Notes under the pieces: generated by a model
The model's input: only the letters and a program-made list of their open reading frames with translations
The model's database searches: none
What the model was told of the DNA's origin: nothing
In this document: in pieces, positions 35,716 through 47,215 of the stretch
Numbering within the stretch: position 1 is the first letter of the stretch
How the letters are laid out: every line of letters starts with the position of its first letter
Translations under genes and position numbers: made by a program
Assembly (NCBI RefSeq): GCF_035594125.1
Contig: NC_087190.1
Location: forward strand, 6,937,962 to 7,001,961
From: Scylla paramamosain
Lineage: Eukaryota; Arthropoda; Malacostraca; Decapoda; Portunidae
Length of the DNA stretch: 64,000 nucleotides
Direction of reading: 5' to 3'

Positions 35716-37770
35716 TATTTCTGTTTTTTTGTTTGTTCATTCTCATTCCTTCCCTATTTAAGACATCATTCCATCTTGTCATGGCCTCTTGAAGATCTTG
35801 TTGGCTTCCTGTCACGACAGCGACATCGTCTGCATAGGCCAGCGTGATCTCTTTATCCTCCCTTACACACACTTCCTTCAGGCATCTGTCCATGTATATA
35901 ATGAATAGCAAAGGAGAGAGCACTCCCCCTTGTCTCACTCCTGTCTTAATGCTAAACCATTCACTCTCCAGCTCTCTGTTCTTGACTCTGCTCTCCGTGT
36001 TCTTATATATACTCTTAATTACTCGTATCAGTTTAGAGTTTATGCCGTAGTCTTGATGTTGTAAGACTCTCCACAAGCAATCTCTTCTAATTCTATCAAA
36101 GGCTTTTTCCAGATCTATAAAAGCCACATATTTATCAATGCTCCACTCCCAACTCTTCTCCATTATCATCTTTAAAGTGAACACTAGATCTGTCGTGCTC
36201 CTATTGGGCCTGAAACCATACTGCCATATTCCTAGTTTCTCCTCGACACAGGTTCTTAATCTTTTCTCAACTATTCTTTCATACAATTTTCCAACATGAG
36301 ATAACAGGGATACACCTCTATAATTTGCACAATCTGTTTTACTGCCTTTCTTATATATTGGACATACTATTGCTTTGTGCCAGTCATGGGGCACTTTCTC
36401 CTCTTTCCACGCATTACTGAAAATGTACCTCATCCACTCTACACATTCTTCCCCAGCAGCTTTAAATAGCTCTATAGGGAGCTCGTCGTCCCCCGGGGCT
36501 TTGCCGCTTCTCATCTTCTTTAGTGCCTCCTTCACTTCCTCTGTACTGATCTCATTTGGGTTCTCTCCTTGTTCTTCCTGTATATCTAGATTCCGCTCTT
36601 CATCCACTTCCACATCCTCCACATTTAGAAGTTCTTGGAAGTATTCTCTCCGTCTTTCTTCAATCTCCTGTGGTTTTGTTAGTAATTCTCCTGTTTTGTT
36701 CATTATTGCATATGTTGATTCGTTATTTCCTTTCCTATAGTTCTTAGCCATGCTATACAATAATTTTCTTGTTCCTTCTACGTCTCTCTCTAGATCTTGA
36801 CCAATCTTGCTCCACATGTCCTCCTTGGCTGCTCTTTTGGTTGCTTCTGCACTGTTTCGTTTATCTACGTAATCTTCTCTATCTTCAATGTTTCTTGTTT
36901 TCATCCATTTTCTGAAAGATCTTGTTTTTTCTTTGACTGCTTCCTTAACATCATAAGTCCACCATGCAGTACTTTTCTTTTTGGTTCCATATTTGATTTT
37001 AATACCAACTGTCTCCTCAGCTGCCCCATACACAGTGTTCTTGAATTTATTCCATTGTTCTTCTATGTTCATTTCTTCCAATTCCAGTTCGGTTGGTTTT
37101 CGTAATGTTACCAGTTGCCGTAGTGCTTGCTTCTTCTCTTCGTCCTTGAGGTTTTCCAGTTTGAATCTCTTTTGCTTTTTCTTGACTTTTTCCTTTGGTT
37201 TTACAATTTTTAATTTAGCCACCACCAACCTGTGGTCAGAGTCTAAGGACACAGATGGTATGGTCCTAACATCTTTAAATATGTTTTTCTTGTTGGTGAG
37301 AAACAGGTCAATCATTGACCTCTCAGTATATCCTTGTTGTGCTGCATTCCACCGATACCATGTCCATTTATGGCTCTCCTGATGTTTATAATAAGTATTC
37401 ATAATGGACATGTTATTCATCACACAATAATCTATTATTCTTTCTCCCTCCTGGTTCCTTTCGCCAATGCTAAACTCTCCGATGACGTGCTCTACTCCAT
37501 CTCTATTCTGTCCGACATGTCCATTCATGTCTCCCATGACAATGACATTCTCGTGATGTCTTATTGTTTCTGTCATTTCCTGTAGAGTTTCATAAAACTG
37601 CTCTTTCTCCCTCAGACTTCTGCCCTGTTGTGGAGCATATGTTTGGATAATGCTAATTTTTGTCTGATCTATAGTTAACGTTATACCCATCACTCTCTCA
37701 TTTCTGCAGTCCATACTGTCCATCCTTTCTGCCATCAGTGGTGACATCATTATAGCAACCCCATGTCTTC
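35684..37770 (-). pseudogene. RTE endonuclease and reverse transcriptase, first frame
   Basis: The frame runs from a truncated APE-type endonuclease (TYAPQQGRSLREKEQFY, VIVMGDMNGHVG, SMIDLFLTN, SLDSDHRLVV) through a charged linker to the reverse transcriptase (GKAPGDDELPIELFKA, NYRGVSLLSHVGKLYERI, FIDLEKAFDRIRRDCLW, TGVRQGGVLSPLLF, LAYADDVAVV). All catalytic motifs visible in the retained part are intact. The frame is lost near 35720 at a T-run, where a one-base length change separates it from its C-terminal part. Confidence 0.9.
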
Positions 37771-37775
37771 CATCC

Positions 37776-37820
37776 TCATTACTACTACTACTAATAATAA
37801 TAATAATACTATTACTACTT

Positions 37821-37855
<35 letters not shown>

Positions 37856-37871
37856 GCTGCTGCTGTTGCTG

Positions 37872-37904
<33 letters not shown>

Positions 37905-37979
37905 TCTTCTATATCTTTGTTTAATATTTACAACTGCAACAACTACTGCCACTGTTACTACCACCATCTTCAAAATCTT

Positions 37980-38040
<61 letters not shown>

Positions 38041-38044
38041 ACAC
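37776..38044. repeat. CTA/CTG trinucleotide run and (CA)n microsatellite
   Basis: A CTA-rich run with GCTGCTGCTGTTGCT interruption (37776-37905) and a CA dinucleotide run (37984-38044) border about 75 bp of unassigned sequence. Confidence 0.85.
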
Positions 38045-38567
38045 TGAGGAAACTAATTGTAACGATGATTCGTCCGAAAGTGGAATATGCAGCTGTAGTA
38101 TGGTCACCAAGTCTCAAGGAATACATCAGGAAACTGGAGAGGATACAAAGAGCAGCAACAAAGATGATCCCAAACTTAAGAGAAAAGACATACAAAATGA
38201 GACTAGAAAAACTAAACCTTCCAATTCTGGGACAAAGAAGGGAGAGAAGAGACGTAATCACGATATATAGACTAATGGAAGGACTGGAAAAGCTTGACAG
38301 CAACGACATTGTGACGTGGGATACGAGAGACATTAGAGAACACGGAAAGAAGCTGAAAGAAAAAAAAAAAAATTGTAGAAGAGATATAAAAGATAATAGT
38401 TTTCCACTGAGTAGTTGATACATGAAACTGTCTAAATGAGTGTGTGGTGGAAGCAAAAACTATTCTTAATTTCAAGGCCAAGATAGATAATAAAAGATAC
38501 AGAGGCTGGACAGTATAAGCATAGCTCCTCTCCTGCGTGACACAGCTAGGTAACAACTAGGTAATCA

Positions 38568-38594
<27 letters not shown>
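38045..38594 (+). pseudogene. CR1-like LINE 3' end, copy 1
   Basis: The plus strand encodes the C-terminal region of a CR1-like polyprotein: MIRPKVEYAAVVWSPSLKEY, RKLERIQRAATKMIPNLR and RRERRDVITIYRLMEGLEKL. An A10 run breaks the frame near 38360; afterwards CRRDIKDNSFPL and remnants continue in other frames to the 3' UTR. The copy ends AACTAGGTAA followed by a CA run (about 38563-38600). The polymerase core is missing, so this is a severely 5'-truncated insertion. Confidence 0.82.
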
Positions 38595-38600
<6 letters not shown>

Positions 38601-40109
38601 TTGATGTAAATAAAGCATCTGGTCCAGACGAAGTATCAAACTGGATACTGAAAGAATGCAGAGAACAAATGGCTGATAAAAATCACAGTATGGTGATGAC
38701 ATCATTGTTGCAGGGAAGAGTACCAAAAGATTGGAAGAGAGCAAATATTATACCAATATTCAAAGGAGGAAATAAGGAAAACCCACTAAATTATAGACCA
38801 GTGTCATTGACTAGTGTTGTAGGGAAACTATGTGAAAGAACAATTAAGGAAAGACAGATAGAACACTTGAAAAGAGACGAAGTTTTGGTTAATTGTCAAT
38901 TTGGATTTAAAAGGGGAAGATCACGCTCCATGAACTTATTGTCCTTTTATTCAAGGTTAGTCGATATTGTGCAAGAGAGACGGATATGGATGGGTGGATG
39001 GTGTCTACTTAGACTTGAAGAAGGCTTTCGACAAAGCATCACACCAAAGATTGCTATGAAAGATAAGAAATTATGGAAGAATTGGAGAAAGACTACTGGA
39101 GTGGATGGAGGATTATCTGGATGATAGAGAGACGAGAACTGTAATACAAGACCAAAATTCATCTTGGCTGAAAGTAACTAGTGGTGTCCCACAGGGGTCA
39201 GTGTTGGGACTGATAATGTTTGTGATATATGTGAATGACATGAATGAAAAAATAGATAGTTATATGAACTTATTTGCAGATGATGCTAAGCTGATGAGAA
39301 GAATAGAAAATGTAAATGACTATGATACTGCAAGATTATTTAAATAAGACAAAAAGATGGAGTAAATCTTGGCAAATGGAATTCAGTTTAAGTAAATGTA
39401 AAGTAATGTAATTTGGGAAGAGTGAAAAACGAATAAAATATCATTATGAGATGGATGGTGTGAAGTTAATGAAATCAAAAGAGGAAGTGGATTTAGGAGT
39501 AACAGTTACTAAAAACTTGACTTCGGACAGACACATTGATAAAATTACTGGAGATATGATGAATTTGTTAAAATGAGTAAGAATGTCATTCTCATATTTG
39601 GATGAAGGAATGATAAATAAAAGTTGTTGATTTTCATGATAAGATTAGAATATGCGGCAGTGGTGTGGTCTCCTCATACAAAGAGGAATATTATAAAATT
39701 AGAGAGTACAAAGAGCAATCAGTAAGATGGTTCAGGAGTTGAGTAAGTCAACTTATGAAGAAAGATTAACGATGATGGAAATTCTTACCCTTGAAAACAG
39801 GAGCGAGGAGATTTAATAAGCATCTATAGAATGATAAAATGGTATGGAAAATGTGGACAAAGAATGTTTTATAAATTTAGACACAGAGTACAAGGGGACA
39901 CAGTAAGAAGTTGAAGAAAGTTAACTGTAGAAGGGACATCAAGAAGTGTGAACAAATGGAATGAACTCAGTGAAGACGTTGTGAATGCTGAAACTGTCCA
40001 TGCATTTAAGACCAAACTGGATAAGTATAGAGACAGGATACTATGAGATTACTTCCCTCCCGTAAACCACAGCTAGGTAAACACAACTAGGTAAATATAT
40101 ACACACATA
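38595..40109 (+). pseudogene. CR1-like LINE reverse transcriptase and 3' end, copy 2
   Basis: Starting right after a CA run, the plus strand reads NKASGPDEVSNWILKECRE, FKGGNKENPLNYRPVSLTS, a damaged box with LLRLEEGFRQS, TSGVPQGSVLGL and LFADDAKLMRRI (FADD catalytic variant). The C-terminal part survives as short pieces (RLEYAAVVWSPHTKRN, NKWNELSEDVVNAETVHAFK, TKLDKYRDR) split by many stops and shifts. It ends ACAACTAGGTAAATATATACACACA. The family is the same as copy 1, judged from shared words. Confidence 0.85.
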
Positions 40110-40384
40110 ACAAACTGCTGCTAAGAGAAGAGGGAAATACCAGATACAGACAAGGCCACAGCAAAGACTAATAAAAGGAAGATGCTTGAGTGACATAAAG
40201 AAATAAAGTTTCCCACAGAGAAATATATAAGTTTGGAACAAGCTCAGTGAGGAGGCAGTATTGGCAACGAGTGTGCACAACTTTGAGGAAAAGCTGGACA
40301 AGTGTAGATATGGAGGCAGACCACACGAACGTAGCTCAGGCCTTGTAAATTACAACTAGGTAAACACACACACACACACACACA
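40110..40384 (+). pseudogene. CR1-like LINE 3' end, copy 3
   Basis: Only the last part of the C-terminal region is left: GRCLSDIKKIKFPTEKYIS, EEAVLATSVHNFEEKLDKC and GGRPHERSSGL in broken frames, ending ACAACTAGGTAAACACACAC. The CA run of this tail is the left edge of the large duplication described below. Confidence 0.75.
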
Positions 40385-40532
40385 TATAAAAAGAAAATCC
40401 ATAATCACACATAGGATAACAACAACAAAGAAACAATAATACAACAAAAATAATTAAAAAAACATCCCCTTTTAATGATTTCCAGGGAACCACCACCACC
40501 ACCACCACCACCACCACCAACAGAACATACAG

Positions 40533-40780
40533 CAGGGGTTCTCAAAGTGGTCAATATCGATCCTCAGGGGTTGATGGGACCATCCAAGGGGTCAATGAAT
40601 AATTAGGGGGTTGAAAGGGGGTCAATGAATAACAGAGGGGGTCAAAAGGGGGTCAATGAATAACCAGGGGGTTGAAGGGGGTCAATGAATAATCAGTGGG
40701 TCAAAATGGGGTCAATGAATAATTAGGGGGTCAAAAGGAGGTCAAAGAATAACCAAGGGATCGATGAATATTTACTGCTG
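40533..40780. mobile_element. hAT left terminus with subterminal GGGGTCAATGAATAA repeats, copy A
   Basis: CAGGGGTTCTCAAAGTGGT is a typical hAT inverted-repeat end. It is followed by at least six degenerate units around GGGGTCAATGAATAA spaced about 30 bp apart, the kind of subterminal repeats that hAT transposases bind. A CCA/CCACCA trinucleotide run precedes it. The opposite end of this element is not visible in the window. Confidence 0.75.
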
Positions 40781-41203
40781 GGGTCTAAGGGACCGTTGAA
40801 ACCTCTGATTAGAAATTCTCAAAAATAATTTGCAAAAATCTGAAGAATACCAGACATAATTATTACTATTATTTTTAATTATAATAATTTCTTCAATTCA
40901 AACAATAGGTCAAATTGTCAGTGAATCTTCAGAAATTTCAGCAGTGCTGGCAACACTACCTTCAACCAATCCCTCCCCCTCATTGTGTCTCGCAGCTCTA
41001 CTGTCTGTACTAGGGTCTGTACAGGATGCATTCTTGTCTCTGTCCCGTACTGAGCCAGTGAACGTATCCCGCCACCCCACCCCACCCCGCCTATGTCTCT
41101 CTCTCTGTCTCGCACACATTAGTTCAGCGCACGCTCAGCTCCCGTAAGTGTGGTCCGCGAACTGATTATTGTGACGCATTGAAAACTGTGCGTAACAAGC
41201 ACA
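40781..41203. promoter_or_regulatory. 5' non-coding region of the truncated hAT transposase, copy A
   Basis: About 420 bp between the subterminal repeats and the transposase ATG. It is AT-rich at first and then GC-richer near 41040-41190. No defined promoter motif can be assigned; the role is inferred from position. Confidence 0.4.
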
Positions 41204-41690
41204 ATGGCTGTCGTTGCTGCTAAGAAGAAATGCCGTCAGTGTTCTCAGAAATATTTGAAATATGGATTCATTACTTCATTAACCAATGACACCATGCCAT
41301 TGTGTCACTTGTGTGAAAAGACTTTCAGTAATGATGCCATGAAGCCTGTAAAGATGAAGCACCACCTTGAAACGGTTCACTGTGATAAGAAAAACAAAGA
41401 CCTTGACTATTTCAAGACACTGAAAGAAAACACAAAAGTCGATCAAATATCAAGACTTTTTTCAAAGCACCCGTCAGTGGTGATACTGAAGGAGGTTTAA
41501 GAGCTTCATATAACATCTCCCTCATGAAAGCAAAGAAAGGAAAGGCACACACTATTGGTGAGGGTATCATAATAACTGCTATTAAAGAAGTTATAGAAAG
41601 TGTTATGAAGAAAAATTATCACTCTGTTCTTAAAGATTTGCCATTAAGTAACACTACAGTGCAAAGAAGAATTGATGAAGTGAGTGACTG
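41204..41690 (+). pseudogene. BED-finger hAT transposase N-terminus, copy A, truncated
   Basis: The ATG (ACAATGGC context) opens MAVVAAKKKCRQCSQKYLKY. A zinc finger follows with CHLCEKTFSNDAMKP and HHLETVH, i.e. the Cys-Cys-His-His set of a BED-like DNA-binding domain as in ZBED5-type transposases. A T-run length change near 41455 breaks the frame. It resumes as GGLRASYNISLMKAKKGK and HTIGEGIIITAI up to NTTVQRRIDEVSD. At that point, without any spacer, the 10/15-bp minisatellite begins, so the catalytic core is gone. The protein would have bound transposon ends; this copy cannot act. Confidence 0.82.
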
Positions 41691-44600
41691 TGAATGGCTG
41701 GGAATAGATGGGAGAGGAGTGGCTGTGAATGGCTGGAAAAGGAGTGGCTGTGAATGGCTGGGAAAGGAGTAGCTGGGAATAGCTGGGAGAGGAGTGGCTT
41801 GGAAAGGGGTGGCTAGGAATGGCTGGGCGAGGAGTGGCTGACAATGGCAGGGAGAGGCTGGGATGGGAGTGGCTAGGAATGGTTGGGGGAAAAGTGACTG
41901 TGAATGGCAGGGAAAGGAGTGGCTGGGAATGGCTGGAAGAGGAGAGGCTAAAAATGGCTGTGAGAAGAGTGACTGGAAGTGGCTGGGAGAGGAGCCATTC
42001 CTCTCCAAGCCATTCCTATAACCACTCCTCTCCCACCCATTCCTAGCCACTCCTCTCCCAGTCATTCCCAGCCATTCCATTCCCAACCACTCCTCCCCCA
42101 GCCATTCCCAGACACAGCCCTCCCAGCCGTTACCAGCCATTCCTCTCCCAACCATTACCAGATACTCCTCTCGCAGCCAATTCCAGACACTCCCCTAACA
42201 GCCATTCCCAGCCACTCCTCTCACAGTCTCTCCCAGCTACTTCTCCCTCAGCCATTCCCAGCAACTCCTTCCCTAGTCATTCCCAGCCACTCCTTTCCCA
42301 GCCACTTCTCTCCCAGCCACTAATCTGTCAGTCATTCCCAGCTACTCATCCCCTAGTCATTCCCAGCCATTCCTTTCCCAGCCACTTCTCTCCCAGCCAC
42401 TCCTCCGCCAGCCATTCCCAGACACTGTCCTCCCAGCCGTTACCAGCCATTCCTCTCCCAACCATTACCAGATACTCCTCTCGCAGCCAATTCCAGACAC
42501 TCCCCTAACAACCATTCCCAGCAACTCCTCTCCCAGCCATTCCTAACCAATGCCCTCACAGTCTCTCCCATCCCCATCTCCCCCAGCCATTTCCACCCAC
42601 TGCCCTCCCTGCCTCTCAAAGCCACTCCTACCCCGGACACACAAAGGTGATCCTGCCCATCAATTTTCAACCACACCCCTCCCAGCCTCTCCCAGCCATA
42701 AAAAGCCATTCACAGCCACTTCTCTCCCAGCCTCTTCTCCCCCACCCATTCCCAGGCTCTCCCAGCCATTCCCAGCCTCTCCTAGCCACTCCCAGCTTCT
42801 CTCACAGCTATTCCCAGCCATTCCCCTCTCAGCCATTCCCTGCCACTCCAGATTCAGCTATTCCCAGTCACTCCTCTCCCAGACATTCCCAGCCACACCT
42901 CTTTCAGCTATTCCCAGGTACTAATCTCCCAGCCATTTTCAGCCACTCCTTTCCCAGCCATTCCCCGCCACTCCTTTCCCAGTCATTCCAAGCCACTCTT
43001 CTCCTAGCTATTTCCAGCCATTCACAGCCACTCCTCTCCCGGTCTATCCCAGCTACTTCTCCCCCAGCCATTCTCAGCCAGTCCCCTCCCAGCCTCTCCT
43101 CCCCCAGCCATCCCCAGCCGCTCCATTCCCAGCCACTCCTCTCACAGCCATTCCCAGCCTCTCCCAGTCGCTCCTCTCCCAGCCATTCCTTGTTACTCCT
43201 CTTCCAGCCAATGCCAGCCATTCCTCTCACAGCCATTCCCAGCCACTCCTCTCCCAGCCATTGCTAACCACTCCTTTCCCAGACACTTCTAATCCAGCCA
43301 TTCCCAGCCACTCCCCTCCCTGCCCCTCCCAGCCATTCTTCCCCCAACCATTCCCAGCCTCTCTTAGCCACTCCTCTCCCAACCATTCCCAGCCACTCCT
43401 TTCCCAGCCATTCATAGCCAATCACAGCCACTACTTTCCCAGCCATTCCCAGTTACTTATCTCCTTGCCAGTCCTCTCCCATGCAGTCATTCCCAGCAAC
43501 ACATCTCCCAGCCTCTTCGAGCCAATCCCAGCCATTCCCAGCCACTCCTCTCCCAGCCATTCCTCTCCCAGCTATTGCCAGCCATCCCTCTACTAGCCAT
43601 TCCTCTTTCAGCTATTCGCTGTTACACCTGTCTCAGCTATTCCCAGCATTCCTAGCTGCTCCTCCTCCAGCCATTCCCAGACTCTGCTCCCTCAGCCATT
43701 CCCAGCCACTCCTCTCCCAGTCGTTCCCAGCCATTCACAGCCACTCGTCTCAAATCCATTTCCAGCCACTTCTCTCAGAGCCATTCACAGCCATTCCTCT
43801 CCCAGTCATTTCCACCCACTCCTCCCACAGCTAGACTCCTCCTAGCCTCTCCCAGCCAATGCCAACCAATACTCTCCCAGCCATTTCCAGCCATTTCTCT
43901 CCCAGCCATTCCCAGCCATTCTCAGCCACTCCCCTTCCAGCTAATCCTCTCCTAGCCATTCCCAGCAATTCCCAGTTACTCCCCTCCCAGCCATTCCCAG
44001 CCACTCCTCTCCCAGCCATTCCCAGCCGCTTCTCTCCCAGCCACTCCTCTCTCAGCTATTCCCAGCCACTCCTCTCCCAGCTACCCCTCTCCTAGCCACT
44101 CCTCTCCCAGCCATTACTAGCTAACCCTCTCCTAGCCACTCCTCTTCCAGTCATTCCCAGCCACTCCTCTCTTAGCTATTCCCAGCCACTCCTCTCCCAG
44201 CCATTCAAAGACACTTCTATCCCAGCCATTCTTAGCCACTCGCAGCTACTCCTCTCCCTGCCATTCCCAGCCACCCTTCTCTTAGCCACTCCTCTCCCAG
44301 CCATTCCCGGCAACTCTTCTTTCAACCATTCCCAGTTACTCCTCTCCCAGCCATTCTCAGCCTCTCCTCTCATAGCCATTGATAAACACTCCTCGCCCAG
44401 TCTCTCCCAGCCACTCCTCCCCCAGCCATTCCAGCCTCTCCCAGCCAATCCCTGCCACTCCTCTCCCAGTTTCTCAAAGGCACTCCAGCTTCTCCCAGCC
44501 GAACCCAACCATTCCTCTCTCAATCTCTTCCAGCCATTCCAAGATACACCCCTCCCAGCCACTCTTCTCGCGGCCATTTTCAGCCGCTCCTATCCCAGCT

Positions 44601-44990
44601 ATTCCCAGCTACTCCTCTCCTAGACACTTCTCTCCCAGCTATTCCCAGCCACTCTTCTCACAGCCACTTCTCTCCTAGCTACTCCTCTCCCACCCATTCC
44701 CAGCCAATCCCAGCCACTTCTCTCCCAACAGTTCCCAGTCACTCCTCTCCCAGCCATTCCCAGCCACTCTTCTCTCAACCATTTTCAGCCATTCATAACC
44801 ACTCCTCTCCCAGCCTCTCCCAGCCACCTCTCCCCCAGCCATTCTTAGCCCATCTTCTCCCAGCCATTCCCAATTACTCCTCTCCCAGACGTTCCCAGCC
44901 TCTCCTCTCCTAGCCAATCCCAGACAGTCCTCTGCATTTCAATCCCAGCCTCTCCTCTCCCATCGAATCCCAGCCACTCCTATCCTATTC
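41691..44990. repeat. 10/15-bp minisatellite with internal strand switch, copy A
   Basis: The array is built from GGCTGGGAAT (10 bp) and GGCTGGGAGAGGAGT (15 bp) units, often alternating as 25-bp pairs. The first about 300 bp have the G-rich unit on the plus strand. At about 41993 the orientation flips, and the remaining 3 kb read CCATTCCCAG and CCACTCCTCTCCCAG. Long open frames on both strands (Trp/Gly/Glu-rich or Ser/Pro/His-rich) are products of the unit length and composition, not genes. Confidence 0.95.
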
Positions 44991-45351
44991 TATGGTAACC
45001 TTTCCTACTCCTAACCTACTTGAGTGAGTCCGTTTGGTGATCTTTGTAGTTTACAGGGTGGGACAACGGGTGGGGATGGCAGTTCCCCCCTGGGCAGCTC
45101 CTTCACCATACTGTGTGTTTTGTACCCACGCTTCCCTCACGCAATCTTAAAGTTCATCACGAGCACCCAACACATTTGTTGGTAAAGTTGGTCTACTTCC
45201 GCATATTCTGGTTACGTTAATTCATATTAAACATTTATCATAATATAATATATATTATTTTTTATGGCGTCCAATAATATTTATTAATATTATATTAAGT
45301 ATATTCTTAGCAGATAATTTTATTTACTTATTTTTATTTTTTTTAAGTTCT
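44991..45351. other. Unassigned sequence after the minisatellite, copy A
   Basis: About 360 bp, GC-rich to about 45200 and AT-rich afterwards, with a TATATTATTTTTTATGG word missing from the other copy. I see no gene. Confidence 0.5.
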
Positions 45352-45421
45352 TAAGAGGGATTTGAACGCTTGCGTCCAACACTCAAGGTCCTCGAGACCG
45401 TCACTCTGTCCACTGGGCCAT
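45352..45421 (-). repeat. tRNA-like relic or tRNA-derived SINE head, copy A
   Basis: On the minus strand the sequence reads GGCCCAGTGGACAGAGTG (box A-like), a stem with GGTCTCGAGGACC, an extra arm-like stretch, and GCGTTCAAATCCC (box B-like). The spacing and long variable part resemble a class II tRNA (Ser/Leu type). I cannot fold a clean acceptor stem, so a SINE head or tRNA pseudogene is more likely than a working tRNA. Confidence 0.5.
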
Positions 45422-45845
45422 GGGAACCTCAACACACCTCAGGGTAAAGAAGATATATTTGAACACAGTATTTCCCTCCCTGTGTTCATGCCGTACCAAA
45501 AGTTCAATAAGAATAACTACTGTCGATTTTAATGTAAACATTTACATTCACAACGATAATAAGATAAAATTAAGTATTGTGGACTGTTGTGGGAGTAGCA
45601 ATCATGGCGTGCAAACAGCAGTAGATGAGATTAAAGAGCTTGTGTGTGGAGCCGCCTGTGGGAACCCTCCCCTGTGTTGCGTGGTGACTGGCACACGTGC
45701 TTCACCACTACCACCACCACCACAACACACCACTACACCCTTAAAGCACTCGCTTGTTATTCACGCAGGATTTACCTACCAGCAGAAAGAAAGCTTCCGG
45801 CGGGGAGGGAGGGCGGCGGGGGAGGAGTTAAAGAGGAGGGGGTAG
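45420..45845 (+). other. 141-codon open frame of unknown status, copy A
   Basis: The frame (start MGTSTHLRVKKIYLNT) is identical in protein sequence in the duplicate at 61786-62211. It shows no recognised domain, no signal peptide and a basic, proline- and histidine-containing tail. It lies in a repeat-rich area with no visible promoter. Identity may simply reflect the recent duplication. I would not call it a gene without transcript support. Confidence 0.2.
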
Positions 45846-45859
45846 GGGGACCAGGGGAG

Positions 45860-45974
45860 GCCTAGGACGTGTGTGTGCTTTCATTTTTTTTTTTTTTTTC
45901 ACACGTCAAACAAATATCGTTGTAAGTCACCGCCCAGCAAACCACCCCTTACAAATTCACCATCCTAGCGACAG

Positions 45975-46029
<55 letters not shown>

Positions 46030-46230
46030 GTGTGTAGGACAGCTGTCATTGATAATATAAATCATTATAAATACAGCAGCAGTCTGTGACAACCTCACTC
46101 ATCCCTGCCGTTCTCCTCTTTCTCCTTCCTTTTGTCGCTTTTCATTCTATCTCTCTCTCCTGTACATATCTGAAAAGAGAGAGAGAGAGAGAGAAAGAGA
46201 AAGAGAGAGAGAGAGAGAGAGAAATTTCGT
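45860..46230. repeat. T-run, (GT)n and (GA)n microsatellites, copy A
   Basis: A T18 run (about 45883-45900), a GT run (about 45979-46034) and a GA run (about 46178-46222). The GT run is about 55 bp here but only about 23 bp in the other copy, while the GA run is shorter here. Confidence 0.85.
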
Positions 46231-46900
46231 TCAGTTTGTGTCCATTCTAAGTATTATTGTTATTCTTATTAATATCATAACTACTAAAATAATAAATGAA
46301 AGCAGAATAATAATCATTATCATAAAGTGCATTGTTCTTTTTTATACCTGCAGTACAATCAAGATCCAGCGAGTCTGGTTGGATCTTGCCTACAATAATT
46401 CATCAAACACACACACGCCCTCGGCCGCCTCTGGCCCCCCTACTCCCTTCTCTTTAACTCTTTCCCCGCCACATCTTCCTCCCGGTCAGAAGCTTTCACC
46501 CTGCCGATAATTAAATCTCATGTGTAGAACAAGTGAGTGGTGGAAGGGCATTCAGCTGCCAAGAGACTGTCACCAACATTTTTTAGGTGACTGTACGAGC
46601 TGGCAAGACTCGCTCCTGCGGCGCATTCAGCAGTCATTAGTTCCACCTTGACATAGTGGTGGTGTACCTCGCCCGTATCAGCACCTGGCTCTGTGTGCAG
46701 CGCGGGGAAAGGTTGAAGACCGCTGGGATCAAACAAGACGCAAGGTAAACTTCATTAAGATATGATAACCAGGATCATAAGTTTTTTTCTTTTATTTTCT
46801 TTCACATTTCAAACTATAAAAGTCTTATTCACGAAAAACTGCTTTTCACAAAGGACTGAATTCTGAAACACTTCCGCTCCGCACCTCCACTACTTTCAAA
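46231..46900. other. Unassigned duplicated sequence, copy A
   Basis: Ordinary-looking sequence with AT-rich and then GC-richer parts. A 72-codon minus-strand frame (46518-46736) is present in both copies but lacks any recognisable domain. Confidence 0.4.
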
Positions 46901-47215
46901 AGACTCGAGGCAGATGAAGGCACACTGGTTTTTGAGTGTTTATACAGTGCTAGTGACAGATTAACAAGATTTCTACATTATTATTAACAGAAACAGTCTT
47001 GAGAAATCGGCTAATCATCTCTGTGGCCTTTAAAAATAGTCATGATGAGAGAGTAGAGTGTTTCTGAATATGGGCGTATTTGGTAAGTTACACGGGTTTT
47101 TAAAGATGTAGTTATGGTTCTAGTGATAGATTAACAAGATTTCTACATTATCATTAAGAGAACCCGGCTAATTATTTATGTGGCTTTTAAAAATAGTTGT
47201 GTTGAGAGAGCTGAA
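46901..47215. repeat. Two degenerate tandem units of ~170 bp, copy A
   Basis: GATTAACAAGATTTCTACATTAT, CGGCTAAT and TTTAAAAATAGT occur twice in the same order (about 46960-47040 and 47130-47210), so this is an old tandem duplication. Confidence 0.65.

Larger units (their letters stand above)
35014..37775 (-). mobile_element. RTE-type non-LTR retrotransposon, 5'-truncated
   Basis: The minus strand encodes one endonuclease-reverse transcriptase protein of the RTE type with a trinucleotide-repeat 3' tail. The 5' end is cut inside the endonuclease (HGVAIMMSPLMAERM), where it joins another CTA-type run at about 37776. The copy is therefore flanked by similar trinucleotide repeats on both sides, as if it had inserted into, or carried along, such a repeat. 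Confidence 0.88.

Noticed and set aside
40556..40770. GGGGTCAATGAATAA units considered as a CRISPR-like array
   Set aside because: Units are degenerate, have no unique spacers of constant length, lie next to a hAT terminal repeat in a eukaryotic context, and fit subterminal transposase-binding repeats.
41619..44917. Many overlapping Trp/Gly/Glu-rich or Ser/Pro/His-rich open frames
   Set aside because: They follow the 10- and 15-bp minisatellite units in all frames on both strands and carry no independent signal of coding.
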